Positions 43,506 to 52,620 of a stretch of DNA of 64,000 bases are shown here, piece after piece. How positions within the stretch are numbered: the first letter of the stretch is position 1; each line of letters starts with the position of its first letter. The position numbers and the translations under genes are program-made. The stretch comes from Acidobacteriota bacterium (GTDB taxonomy: Bacteria; Acidobacteriota; Blastocatellia; Chloracidobacteriales; JADJPF01). The stretch covers positions 62,001 through 126,000 of the forward strand of contig JACQZQ010000113.1 of NCBI GenBank assembly GCA_016213785.1. The letters are read 5' to 3'. Below the pieces are notes generated by a model. That model saw only the letters and a list, made by a program, of their open reading frames with translations. It searched no databases and was not told the origin of the DNA.

Positions 43506-43522
43506 TAAAGTAGGAGTTAATA

Positions 43523-46261
43523 ATGTTGGTTAGGTCAACTCGTATATTTTTCTTTGCAACCAGTTTAATTTTATTAATAATGTTTTTTACTACAGTAAAG
43601 TTAAGTCAAGCTCAGGTAAGTCAAAACTTAGCAGGCAAGATACTTGATCCAACAAATGCCCCACTAAAAAAAGTAACAGTTTCTCTACTTAGCGCTAAAC
43701 AAACTGTAATTGCTAAAACAGAAACCGATGAAGAAGGTAGGTTTAGTTTTTCAAATATTGCATCAGGAAATTATTTATTAGAGGCTTATAAGTCAGATTT
43801 TGGCACTCAACGTTTTGTGGCAGAAATTACTGAGGGATCTAAAGATCTTGAATTAACAATGGAAATTAATCCACTTTCTGACCATATAACTATTACAGCA
43901 GAAACAGGCCAAGTAAGTGATACAGGCATAATTCCTCAACAAGTTAATGTTATTTCTGATGATGCTATTCGCCAACGCAGCACAGGAGTGCTTGCCCAAG
44001 TTGCAGATGAAGAAGAAGGGATTTTCCTTCAACGTACTAGCCCTACTATAGGCTCAGTTTATGTACGTGGTCTAACAGGTCGTTATGTCTCAGTCTATGT
44101 TGATGGAGTACGTTATACTACAGGCTCGCAACGGGGTGGAATAAATACATTTTTTAATTTAAATGAACCCAGTAATTTACGAGCAGTAGAAGTACTACGT
44201 GGCCCAAATAGTGCTCAATATGGCTCAGGCTCAATAGGCGGAACAGTCCAACTTGTTTCACAAGTCCCTGGTTTTGGTAGTAGTTCACCTGAATTTCATG
44301 GCGAGTTTAATACTTTCTTTACTAGCGCAGATCTTTCCTATGGTGCTAATTCTTTAGTCACTTATGGAACACGTAAATATGGCCTTCTTCTTAACTTAGC
44401 AAGTCGTCGAATTAATACCTTGCGCCCTGGTAAAGGTATTGATACACACTCTGCTATAACACGTTTCTTAGGCATTCCTTCAAATGTTTTAGGTGATAAA
44501 TTAACTGATACAGCTTTTACTCAATATGGTGGGACTGCTCATTTTGCTTTTGCTCCAACTGTTGATAGCCAAATCATCATTCAATATAAACGTAATCAAC
44601 AAGACGCGGGAAAACGCTATGATCAAACCTTAGGCGGAGATGGAAATCTTATTGCTGATCTGCGTAACCTGATGCTTGATTTTGGTTATGCACGTTTTAA
44701 TAAACAAAACTTAGTTTTTTTTGATAGCGGCTCTTTTACTTTTTCATTTAACTCTCAACGCGAAGAACGTGTAAACCAAGGCGGTCAAGGCAATCCTTTA
44801 GCTTCGATAACTTCACAATATGAGCGTACAAATGTCTTTGGTTTTAATTTCTTTCTAGATAAAAGACTTAATGAGCGTAGCACCGTTTTAATAGGCGCAG
44901 ATGTTTATAATGAGCGTGTTGATTCGCCCGCTTTTACTTTTAACCCAGCTAGTAAGAGTGTTACACCTTCTCGCCCTCGTATTCCTGATAATGCTCGTTA
45001 TACAACTTATGGTTTTTATGTACAAAATGGTTTTGAAGCTATTCCCAATCGCTTACGTTTTAGTAGTGCATTGCGTTTTGGTGTGTCATCTTACAAAGTT
45101 CGTTCTAAAGATAGTGTAATTGTACGAGGTCAACCATTATTTCCAGATGATAGCGTTAGGGTTGATGATTTTTCTGGTCGTATTGGCTTAGTTGCTACTC
45201 CAATACGTAACTTTAATGTTATTTTTAATTATAGCCGTGGTTTTAATGCTCCTAACACTACTGAGCTTGGAACATTAGGACTTACAGGAGATGGTTTTGA
45301 AGTTTCAACAGAAATAGCTAGAGCCTTAAATGGCACGATTGGATCAGTAGCGGGGGATAGAGCCGTTTCTACAGGAATATCTGTAAGTAAAATTAAATCA
45401 GAGCTAAGCAATAACTTTGACTTAGGCTTACGTTTTCATAATCGCCGTATTGATACAGAGATAACAGGGTTTATTATTGATATTAATGACCCTATTGTTA
45501 AACAATCTCTTATTCTTCCTCAAGGAGCAGTAGGTAAATTCCTAGGTGATCAACCTATTGTACGCCAACTTCCTAATGGTGTTGTTTTTGTTCCTCTTTC
45601 AGCTTCACCAGTATTAGTTAGAACTAATTTTGCAGATGCTCGCTCGTTTGGTTTTGAATATCGCTTAGAAGCTAAACTTACGTCAAAAGTTACTTTTACT
45701 GGCAATGTTACCTATATTAGATCTAAGGATAAAGCTACTGGCGCACCTCCTAACATTGAAGGTGGAACACCTCCAACCAATGGGTTTTTAAGCCTACGTT
45801 ATGCTCCTCAAGGTAAACGCTATTGGGTTGAAGCTTATGCAACTTTAGCTAATCGTCAAGATCGTCTTTCATCCCTTGACCTAGCTGATCGTCGTACTGG
45901 TGCACCCCGTTCGCGTTCAAATATTGCTAATTTCTTTAATAATGGCGCTCGTGTTCGTGGGTTAATTGGAGTAGGTGCAGATGGTCGTTTTGGTACGGCA
46001 GACGATATTCTTATCCCAACAGGCGAAACACTCGCCCAAGTACAAAATCGTGTAGTTGGCAATACTACAATGTCAATACCTATGTTTCCTGAACTACCTG
46101 GTTATGGTCTTTTTAACTTACGTGGTGGATTTAAGATTAATGAAAGTTCTAATGTTTCCTTTGATTTTGAAAATATTGGGGATAAAAACTATCGTGGAGT
46201 TAGCTGGGGAATTGATGGCCCAGGTAGAAGCGTTACCATAAGGTATAGCTATAAATTCTAG
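43523..46261 (+). CDS. TonB-dependent outer-membrane receptor
   Basis: 912 aa. Signal peptide to about residue 30 (SQAQ). A carboxypeptidase-regulatory-like domain (about 36-115) is followed by a plug (QVNVISDDAIRQRST, YVRGLTGRYVSVYVDGVRY, VEVLRGPNSAQYGSGSIGG) and a barrel ending VTIRYSYKF. The plug is of the classical siderophore/heme/vitamin receptor type, unlike the Oar-like one at 39062. GGAG precedes the ATG. It is the third gene of the sigma/anti-sigma operon and a likely target and reporter of that circuit. Substrate not determined. Confidence 0.9.
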   Translation: MLVRSTRIFFFATSLILLIMFFTTVKLSQAQVSQNLAGKILDPTNAPLKKVTVSLLSAKQTVIAKTETDEEGRFSFSNIASGNYLLEAYKSDFGTQRFVAEITEGSKDLELTMEINPLSDHITITAETGQVSDTGIIPQQVNVISDDAIRQRSTGVLAQVADEEEGIFLQRTSPTIGSVYVRGLTGRYVSVYVDGVRYTTGSQRGGINTFFNLNEPSNLRAVEVLRGPNSAQYGSGSIGGTVQLVSQVPGFGSSSPEFHGEFNTFFTSADLSYGANSLVTYGTRKYGLLLNLASRRINTLRPGKGIDTHSAITRFLGIPSNVLGDKLTDTAFTQYGGTAHFAFAPTVDSQIIIQYKRNQQDAGKRYDQTLGGDGNLIADLRNLMLDFGYARFNKQNLVFFDSGSFTFSFNSQREERVNQGGQGNPLASITSQYERTNVFGFNFFLDKRLNERSTVLIGADVYNERVDSPAFTFNPASKSVTPSRPRIPDNARYTTYGFYVQNGFEAIPNRLRFSSALRFGVSSYKVRSKDSVIVRGQPLFPDDSVRVDDFSGRIGLVATPIRNFNVIFNYSRGFNAPNTTELGTLGLTGDGFEVSTEIARALNGTIGSVAGDRAVSTGISVSKIKSELSNNFDLGLRFHNRRIDTEITGFIIDINDPIVKQSLILPQGAVGKFLGDQPIVRQLPNGVVFVPLSASPVLVRTNFADARSFGFEYRLEAKLTSKVTFTGNVTYIRSKDKATGAPPNIEGGTPPTNGFLSLRYAPQGKRYWVEAYATLANRQDRLSSLDLADRRTGAPRSRSNIANFFNNGARVRGLIGVGADGRFGTADDILIPTGETLAQVQNRVVGNTTMSIPMFPELPGYGLFNLRGGFKINESSNVSFDFENIGDKNYRGVSWGIDGPGRSVTIRYSYKF

Positions 46262-46311
46262 AGGTTTTCTTTAATAAATTTTTCCCTCGTCATGTATAGA
46301 AGTAAAATTTA

Positions 46312-46358
46312 TAGTAGTCTAAAGCTCTAAAGTTTAGGTTTTAGGCTACTAGGTTTTT
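46312..46358 (+). terminator. Terminator after the TonB receptor gene
   Basis: TAGTAGTCTAAA (46312-46323) pairs with TTTAGGCTACTA (46340-46351) with one G-U. GGTTTTTA follows. Confidence 0.75.
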
Positions 46359-46454
46359 ATCCCCCTTAAACTTCCTCTATAATACCTTTAGTCTTTTTAA
46401 GTTTTTAACCTTCTCAAATTTTATTTCCTATAAATATAACAATAGGAGCAATTT

Positions 46455-49421
46455 ATGAAAGATTGGCAAGAAAGCCTAAAAACGGCTGATGCTAAAAAGC
46501 TCAATACTATTTGTTGCTTCTGTTCATGTGGTTGTGGAATGACTGCTTCTGTAAAAGAGGGAAAACTAATTGGTTTAGAAGGTGATCCTAATCACCCAAT
46601 CAACCAAGGTGCATTATGTAGCAAAGGTGCAGCAGCAGCAGAACTTCATCGATCACCTGATAGAATAGCTCAACCTCTTTATAGAAAAGGCTATAGCAAT
46701 AGCTGGGAAGCGGTAACTTGGGATTTTGCGCTTTCTTTTATTGCAAAAAAAATCTATCAAACCCGTGAAAAATATTGGGAGAGCCAAGAAATTCTCTCTA
46801 ATGGTCAAACAATAGCTGTTAAGCGGATGGATGCAGTAGCTTTTTTTGGTTCAGCAGTATGTACAAATGAGGAAACTTACTTAGAAAAAAAACTAGCCCT
46901 TCTTTTAGGTACAAGTTATATTGAGCATCAAGCCCGGCTTTGACATAGCCCAACTGTTCCTAGTTTAGGAGCAAGCTTTGGACGTGGTGCTTCCACTAAC
47001 CACTATATTGATTTTAAGAATTCTCGCTGTTTTTTGATTGAAGGCAATAATACGGCGGAAAATCATCCTATGGCTATGCCTTGGATTATGGAAGCCAAAA
47101 TGAAAGGGGCAAAAGTTATTCATGTTGACCCGCGATTTACTCGTACTTCTGCGGTAGCTGATATCTATGCCCAAATTCGCCCAGGTAGTGATATTGCTTT
47201 TCTTGGAGCAATGATTAATTACATTATCACTAATAAACATTATGACGAAGAGTATCTAAGAGATTTTACAAACGCAGCTTACTTAATACATCCAGATTAT
47301 AAATTTGAAGAAGGTTTATTTATTGGTTTTGATGAACTAAATATTAGTTATGATACTAGCAAATGGTCTTATCAGTTAGATAGCGAAGGTAAACCAAAGA
47401 TTGCAACAGATTTAGAGTCTCCTCACACAGTTTTTTCCCACCTTAAAGCTCATTTTGCAGAATATAGTTTTGAAAAAGCATCTAAAACTACTGGAATTGC
47501 TGTTTCACGCCAAAAATTAATTGCTGATACCTTTATTAATAACCGCCCTGGAACAATTCTTTATGCTTTAGGTGCTACACAGCATACTTATGGCACACAA
47601 CATATTCGTTGTTATCCAATTATTCAACTTTTATTAGGAAATATTGGAAAACCTGGGGGAGGGGTCGCTGCAAATCGCGGGGAATCAAATGTCCAAGGAG
47701 CAACTGATATTGGTGTAGCTTGGGATAAACTCCCAGGTTATTTAACTGCACCATCAACAGATACTCCAACGCTTGCAACTTGGACAGAAAAAAATGGTAC
47801 TTCTAGAGCCAAATATTTAATTAATTTTCTAAAAGCAATTTATGGAGATGCTGCCAAAGAAGAAAATGATTTTTGCTATGATTGGTTGCCTAAACAAAGC
47901 ACTAAGTTAAATTACTCTGCTTTTAAGATGTTTGAAGCAATGGCTGATGGAAAAATTAGAGTATTAATTAATATTGGGCAAAACCCTGCCGTATCTAATG
48001 CCAATCATTCTGTTACAATGCAAGGGCTTGCTAATCTAGATTTACTTGTTGTAGTAGACATTTTTGAAACTGAAACAGCCTCATTCTGGAGAGATCCAAA
48101 TTTTAAGAAAGATGTAGCAACAGATGTATTACTACTACCTGCTGCAAGTTTTTTAGAAAAATCCGGTTGTATTACTCATAGCGGGCGTTGGTTGCAATGG
48201 CGTGATGAATGCGTTTTACCACCTGGACAAGCAAAAACTGACCTAGACATTTTAGATCAGCTTTTTAAGCAAATTAGAACTTTATATAAAGATTCAAAAG
48301 ACCCTAAAGATGCACCAATACTTAATGCTATTTGGGATTATGGCAAGAAGGCTGATTATCTAGAAGTTCTAAAAGAAATTAGCGGAAAAGTTTATTTAGA
48401 TAGAGAAATTACTATAGCTAATCAAAAAATAGTTTTATGTAAAGGTCATCAAGTTCCTTCTATAAAAGCACTTCAAGCAGATGGTTCAACTAGTGCGGGT
48501 TGCTGGCTTTACTCAGGTGCAGTAGGTGAAGAGAATGGAAAAATAGTTAATTATACTGCACGACGAGATCCTAAAGATGAAAGTGGACTAGGTCTTAGCC
48601 CTAATTGGGCATGGTCATGGCCTGGAAACATTCGTATTCTTTATAATCGTGCTTCTTGTGACCTAGAAGGCAAGCCTAGAGAAGGAGTAAAGCCTTTAAT
48701 ATGGTGGGATAAGGAAAAAGAAAAATGGCTAGGTGTGGATGTGCCTGACATAGTAGATCCACTAGCTAGACCAGATAGCGAAAACGGGCGTAATGCTTTC
48801 CGTTTTTTAGCCGAAGGCCGTGCAAGACTTTTTGCTGCTCCTTATAGTGAAAAAGATCCTAAAACAGGAATGGTACTTGATAAATCGCCTGTTTTAGTTG
48901 ATGGGCCGCTTCCTGTTTATTATGAGCCTATAGAAAGCCCAACAATAAATATTTATCATAAAGTACAGAATAATCCTCTAGTAAAACATCGTGGTTCAAA
49001 CCCTGCCACTTTGGAGCAAGCATCAAGGGAATTTCCTTATATTTTATGTACAGGTTTTATACATGAAATGTGGGGAGGTGGTGCAATGACACGCCGAATG
49101 CCAAAACTAGTTGAGCTAATTCCAGAACCTTTTGTTGAAATGAGTAAACAGCTAGCTACTAGTTTAGGAGTAAAAGCAGGCGATCGCGTTAAACTAACGA
49201 CTACAAGAGGCTTTGCTACTGCTAGGGCTGTTGTAACAGGAAGAATACAAACTCTATTGATTAATGGCAAAGCTATAGAAACTCTTTGGGCACCTATGCA
49301 TTGGGGAAGTTTAGGCATAAGCTCAGGGCATGCTATTAATGCTGTTACTATAGACGCACTTGAGCCAAATGTACAAATTGCTGAAAATAAAGCTTGTTTA
49401 TGTAATGTTGAGAAAATCTAG
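46455..49421 (+). CDS. fdnG: Formate dehydrogenase catalytic subunit, selenoprotein (UGA = Sec163)
   Basis: 988 aa when the in-frame TGA at 46941-46943 is read as selenocysteine. It would oxidise formate to CO2 on a bis-MGD molybdenum/tungsten centre. Residues before and after the TGA match FdnG/FdoG: EHQARL-U-HSPTVPSLGASFGRGA, against the E. coli NQARV-U-HGPTVASLAPTFGRGA (quoted in parts). The [4Fe-4S] motif is ICCFCSCGC plus GALCSKG. MGD-binding stretches such as HVDPRFTRT and the C-terminal GDRVKLTTTRG follow. AGGAG precedes the ATG. Unlike FdnG there is no Tat signal (no RR motif), suggesting a cytoplasmic enzyme. No FeS beta or cytochrome subunit gene is adjacent. A hairpin 12 nt after the TGA fits a bacterial SECIS. 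Confidence 0.93.
46941..46972 (+). promoter_or_regulatory. Sec UGA codon and candidate bSECIS hairpin
   Basis: TGA at 46941-46943. A 7-bp stem, GTTCCTA (46956-46962) with TAGGAGC (46966-46972, one G-U), has loop GTT. The stem begins 12 nt and the loop 19 nt past the UGA, and the loop's first base is G. Both features fit published bacterial SECIS models for SelB binding. Confidence 0.7.
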
Positions 49422-49493
49422 CTCACTCATTTCAACTATACTCCTTAAATTTACTCGCTTAATCTAAAAATCATCTAAGAAAAATACAACCGT

Positions 49494-49532
49494 AAGTAAG
49501 CCTAAAGTAATTTAAGCTTACTTTGTTTTTTT
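49494..49532 (+). terminator. Terminator after the formate dehydrogenase gene
   Basis: AAGTAAGC (49494-49501) pairs with GCTTACTT (49516-49523) and is followed by TGTTTTTTT. Confidence 0.8.
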
Positions 49533-49609
49533 GTAACGCAGAAAATAACCTGTAGTGAACTCCTAACCGCAGAATATGATCTGAATAAAAATAAAATCAG
49601 AATATTATG

Positions 49610-49637
49610 TTGACAAATAAAAATATATCCGTATAAT
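49610..49637 (+). promoter_or_regulatory. Consensus sigma-70 promoter for the Lrp gene
   Basis: TTGACA (49610-49615), 16-bp spacer, TATAAT (49632-49637). The ATG at 49645 is 7 nt past the -10 box, where transcription should begin, so the mRNA is probably leaderless. This also argues against the ATG at 49636, which lies inside the -10 box. Confidence 0.75.
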
Positions 49638-49644
49638 GTGCTCT

Positions 49645-50109
49645 ATGGACAAGATTGATACACAAATTCTTCGGCTACTAATAGCAGATAGCCATATAAC
49701 AAATAGCAAATTAGCTAAACAAATAGGTTTATCTGAATCTGCAACTCTAGAAAGAGTTAAAAGATTAGAAGCAGCAAAAATTATTCGTCGCTATACAATA
49801 GAAGTTGATTTAGCAAAAATTGGGCGTGCTCTAGAGGTTTTTATTACCTTTACCTTAAAAAATCAGCATGTAGAAGAAATAGAATCCTTTATGAGAGCAA
49901 TGCAAGAATTAGACGAAGTTCTAAGCTGTGCTCAAGTCTTAGGTAGATTTGATTTTGTAGCTCATATTGCTGTTAAAGATGTTGAAGCACTTCAACAGTT
50001 TATCAATAATAAACTGATTCCTCTAGGTTGTATTGCTAGGATGGAATCCCTAACCGTACTAAAAACGGTGAAACGTATTCACCAACCCAACCCAGTTGAA
50101 AGCGAGTAA
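49645..50109 (+). CDS. Lrp/AsnC family transcriptional regulator
   Basis: 154 aa from the chosen ATG. An N-terminal winged helix-turn-helix opens MDKIDTQILRLLIADS, the usual Lrp opening, with LAKQIGLSESATLERVKRLE as recognition helices. A C-terminal RAM/AsnC ligand domain follows (VLGRFDFVAHIAVKDVEAL). Such proteins bind amino acids and form octamers on DNA. Its promoter is near consensus and its message probably leaderless. The heme-oxygenase-like gene starts 5 bp after the stop, so both are expressed together and the ligand may relate to that enzyme. Confidence 0.92.
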   Translation: MDKIDTQILRLLIADSHITNSKLAKQIGLSESATLERVKRLEAAKIIRRYTIEVDLAKIGRALEVFITFTLKNQHVEEIESFMRAMQELDEVLSCAQVLGRFDFVAHIAVKDVEALQQFINNKLIPLGCIARMESLTVLKTVKRIHQPNPVESE

Positions 50110-50114
50110 AGATT

Positions 50115-51017
50115 ATGCATACACAAATAGAAATAAATTCAAATAATCAGTCAATAGCTGCTTTTGCAGAATCAATTAATACAAAAAAACATAGTGGTAA
50201 ACTTTCGGAATCAAAAGCAGAAGAGTTTTTAGATTTTCTACAAGAAGTTAATCAAGAGTTTTTACAACATTCTATTGTTACAAATAATCTTTATACTTAC
50301 TGGTTTCAACAAGGGGGTTTTTCATTAAAACACTTAAGACATTTTACAGTTCAATTTTCTGTATTTTCTAATCAGTTTTTAGTAGCTCAACTTAAGAAAA
50401 TGATTAATGCTGATTCATTAGAAGCAATGCGTTCAGCTAAGGAAATACTAGCTAATGAAATAGGAGTAGTTTTTTATAATAAAGCAAAGAAAAAACAAAA
50501 ACTTAATGCTGAGGAAATTGAGAAAGAAGGCGACCCAGAACTAGTTAGTATTTCTGGAAGCATAGATGGCGGGACTTTTCGTTTTACTGCTGCACATTTT
50601 GAATGGTTGCTTTCTTTTGCTAAGCCACTAGGGCTAGGTTTTGGTGACATGGGAAAACTCTCTTATGCAACAGATTCAACAAAGTTTTTCTGTGAGGAAT
50701 TATGCCGTATTTATGCTAGTGAAGATGCTAATATTGCTGCTGGTGCTAGTTTTGCAATTGAAAATTGGGCTGCGGCAGGTTTTTGGCAACAGCTTGTTGA
50801 TGGTCTAACTATTTTCAAAAAAACACAAGTCCCAGAACTACACTTAGCCTTTTTCACTTGGCATAATCGCCTTGAAGCACAACATGCACATAGCACCTTA
50901 AAAGAGCTAGAAGAAATATTTTTTAAGCCAAATTTTGATAAAGAAAAGTTTTTAATTGGTGGTATAGCAATGCTCAATGCTTTATCAATTTTTTGGAATG
51001 GAATGTTTGAGGATTAA
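50115..51017 (+). CDS. Heme-oxygenase-like diiron (HDO/TenA-like fold) protein
   Basis: 300 aa, all-helical. Candidate metal ligands are the Glu in ILANEIGVVFY, His in AAHFEWL, Glu in FAIENWAAAGFW, and the cluster WHNRLEAQHAHSTLKELEE near the C-terminus. This pattern fits the iron-containing redox enzyme family (Haem_oxygenase_2), whose studied members include UndA, BesC, CADD and SznF domains. Those cleave C-C bonds or oxidise amino or fatty acids with O2. No SD; translation is probably coupled to the Lrp gene ending 5 bp upstream. The substrate is unknown, but the Lrp neighbour hints at an amino-acid-related one. Confidence 0.7.
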   Translation: MHTQIEINSNNQSIAAFAESINTKKHSGKLSESKAEEFLDFLQEVNQEFLQHSIVTNNLYTYWFQQGGFSLKHLRHFTVQFSVFSNQFLVAQLKKMINADSLEAMRSAKEILANEIGVVFYNKAKKKQKLNAEEIEKEGDPELVSISGSIDGGTFRFTAAHFEWLLSFAKPLGLGFGDMGKLSYATDSTKFFCEELCRIYASEDANIAAGASFAIENWAAAGFWQQLVDGLTIFKKTQVPELHLAFFTWHNRLEAQHAHSTLKELEEIFFKPNFDKEKFLIGGIAMLNALSIFWNGMFED

Positions 51018-51162
51018 TTAAAAAGATCTACTTATACAAATGATTTAACTCTACCAACAGGAGTTTATGTTTTAGTTAAGTATTCTTCAAAATTCTGTTG
51101 CCGGGATTTATTAGGGGTTGCATCTACTCTAAAAAAAGTAAACTACTCAAGGAGATGAAGTT

Positions 51163-51522
51163 ATGCAAACCCTAGCTATTGAAAATACTAATGGTAAATT
51201 ATTAAATGTATCAAAATTTTTTGCTCAAGAATCTTTATTATTAGATTCTGAGCTAAATGGTTTTGAGGTAGTAACAGAAAACAATATTTACACTTTTATT
51301 AAAACAGGAAAAACTCTTGATGGTGCGCCTAAGTGGTATGTTATTGATGGACAACAAGATATAATTGGGAAAGAGGTTGAGATTTTAGGTCTTTCCAAAA
51401 CAGGTTTATCTTTTAAGGTTAATCGAGGCGATTCTTTAGCAATTTATTTAGAGCAAGAGCCTACAATTATGGCTAAAATTTGGTATACAACCAAAATCTT
51501 AAATTTTTCTATTATTAAATAA
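51163..51522 (+). CDS. Hypothetical protein, 119 aa
   Basis: Not recognised. Mainly beta by pattern (FEVVTENNIYTFIKTGK, WYVIDGQQDIIGKEVEIL, LSFKVNRGDSLAIYLEQ). No signal, TM or Cys. AAGGAG lies before the ATG, a strong sign of real translation. It lies between the heme-oxygenase-like and SH3 genes, with gaps of 145 and 96 bp. Confidence 0.65.
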   Translation: MQTLAIENTNGKLLNVSKFFAQESLLLDSELNGFEVVTENNIYTFIKTGKTLDGAPKWYVIDGQQDIIGKEVEILGLSKTGLSFKVNRGDSLAIYLEQEPTIMAKIWYTTKILNFSIIK

Positions 51523-51618
51523 ATTTAGTCGAGTTAATTTTTTGCTTGTATTTACTTGTAATATATCTATATTGAAGAAGCATTTTTAACTTTTAGTTTT
51601 TAACTTTAGGGGATTAAA

Positions 51619-52620
51619 ATGTCTTCTTCATATCTAATAAAATTATTTATCTTCTCCACTATTCTAATAAGTTTTATTTACACTCCTATTAATGCCAATA
51701 ATTTATTACAAGAAAAATCTAGGATTATTACGGCCTCTGCTGTAAGGGTACGTAGTAATCCTCAAACCTCTTCTCAAGAGATTACTAAACTTTCCGTAGG
51801 CACAATAGTAAAGGAAATAGAAAAATCTGACCGAAAAGAAAAAATAGGACAACAAGAAGATTTTTGGTATCAAGTTGTTTTATCTGATGGTAAACAGGGT
51901 TGGGTTTTTGGTGCTTTTACTAAAAGCTTTGAAACAGATAAACAAGAACAAATTTACATTAATTTGCTTAATGATCGTTTAACGGCAAAGACATCATTTA
52001 ATGATCAAGTAGATTTAGTTAATTTCTTAGAGCGCATTGCTAAAGAAGTCAAAACTCCAACAATTTCAGCAGAATTAGAACTTGGCGCACTTTTAGCTTT
52101 ACGCCAATCTCTACATTCAATCCCTTTTGATAAGGATGACTCGGGGTTATATAAATCTTGGTTAAAAAAGCAAGATCCTAAGATTGTTTATAATGAACCA
52201 GCGGGTTCTTGGGAAGTTAGATCAGATATGTTTTGGGACTTACAAAAAAAATATAGCTTTTTACCCGTAGGAGACAAAATTGCTTGGGAGGCAGCACGTA
52301 ATGTTATTCCAGGCGAATGTGAAGGCTATTTTCCTTGTTATATTGCTGCAATCAATTTAAGCTTGGGGGAATATCTATCACTATATCCTAATGGAAAATA
52401 CTCACAAGAAGCTCTTCAAGAGATCCAAGATGTTGTAAATGGTTTTTTAGAAGACTTGAAAAATCCTGAGCAAAGTTACAGGTTTCTTGATGAAGCGGAA
52501 TCTCGTAAAGACGCACAAGGGCAGTTAAACAAGCTACAAAAACAGATTTCCAAAGTCCCAGGAGCAAAAACAGTTACTATATCCAAACAAATCGAGCAAT
52601 TAATTCAAAAACTCAATTAA
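51619..52620 (+). CDS. Exported bacterial SH3-domain protein
   Basis: 333 aa. A signal peptide (about 1-27) precedes an SH3b domain (about 38-110): ASAVRVRSNPQTSSQEITKL and WYQVVLSDGKQGWVFGAFT. The remaining ~220 residues are helical with no recognised motif and two Cys (ECEGYFPCY) that may form a disulphide. AGGGG precedes the ATG. SH3b proteins often bind peptidoglycan peptides, so an envelope role is likely. Its stop overlaps by 4 bp the stop of the convergent radical SAM gene. Confidence 0.8.
   Translation: MSSSYLIKLFIFSTILISFIYTPINANNLLQEKSRIITASAVRVRSNPQTSSQEITKLSVGTIVKEIEKSDRKEKIGQQEDFWYQVVLSDGKQGWVFGAFTKSFETDKQEQIYINLLNDRLTAKTSFNDQVDLVNFLERIAKEVKTPTISAELELGALLALRQSLHSIPFDKDDSGLYKSWLKKQDPKIVYNEPAGSWEVRSDMFWDLQKKYSFLPVGDKIAWEAARNVIPGECEGYFPCYIAAINLSLGEYLSLYPNGKYSQEALQEIQDVVNGFLEDLKNPEQSYRFLDEAESRKDAQGQLNKLQKQISKVPGAKTVTISKQIEQLIQKLN

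Noticed and set aside
46941-46943. TGA read as a true stop, giving two genes or a pseudogene
   Set aside because: The frame continues in phase with conserved residues on both sides, the TGA sits exactly at the known Sec site, and a SECIS-like hairpin follows.
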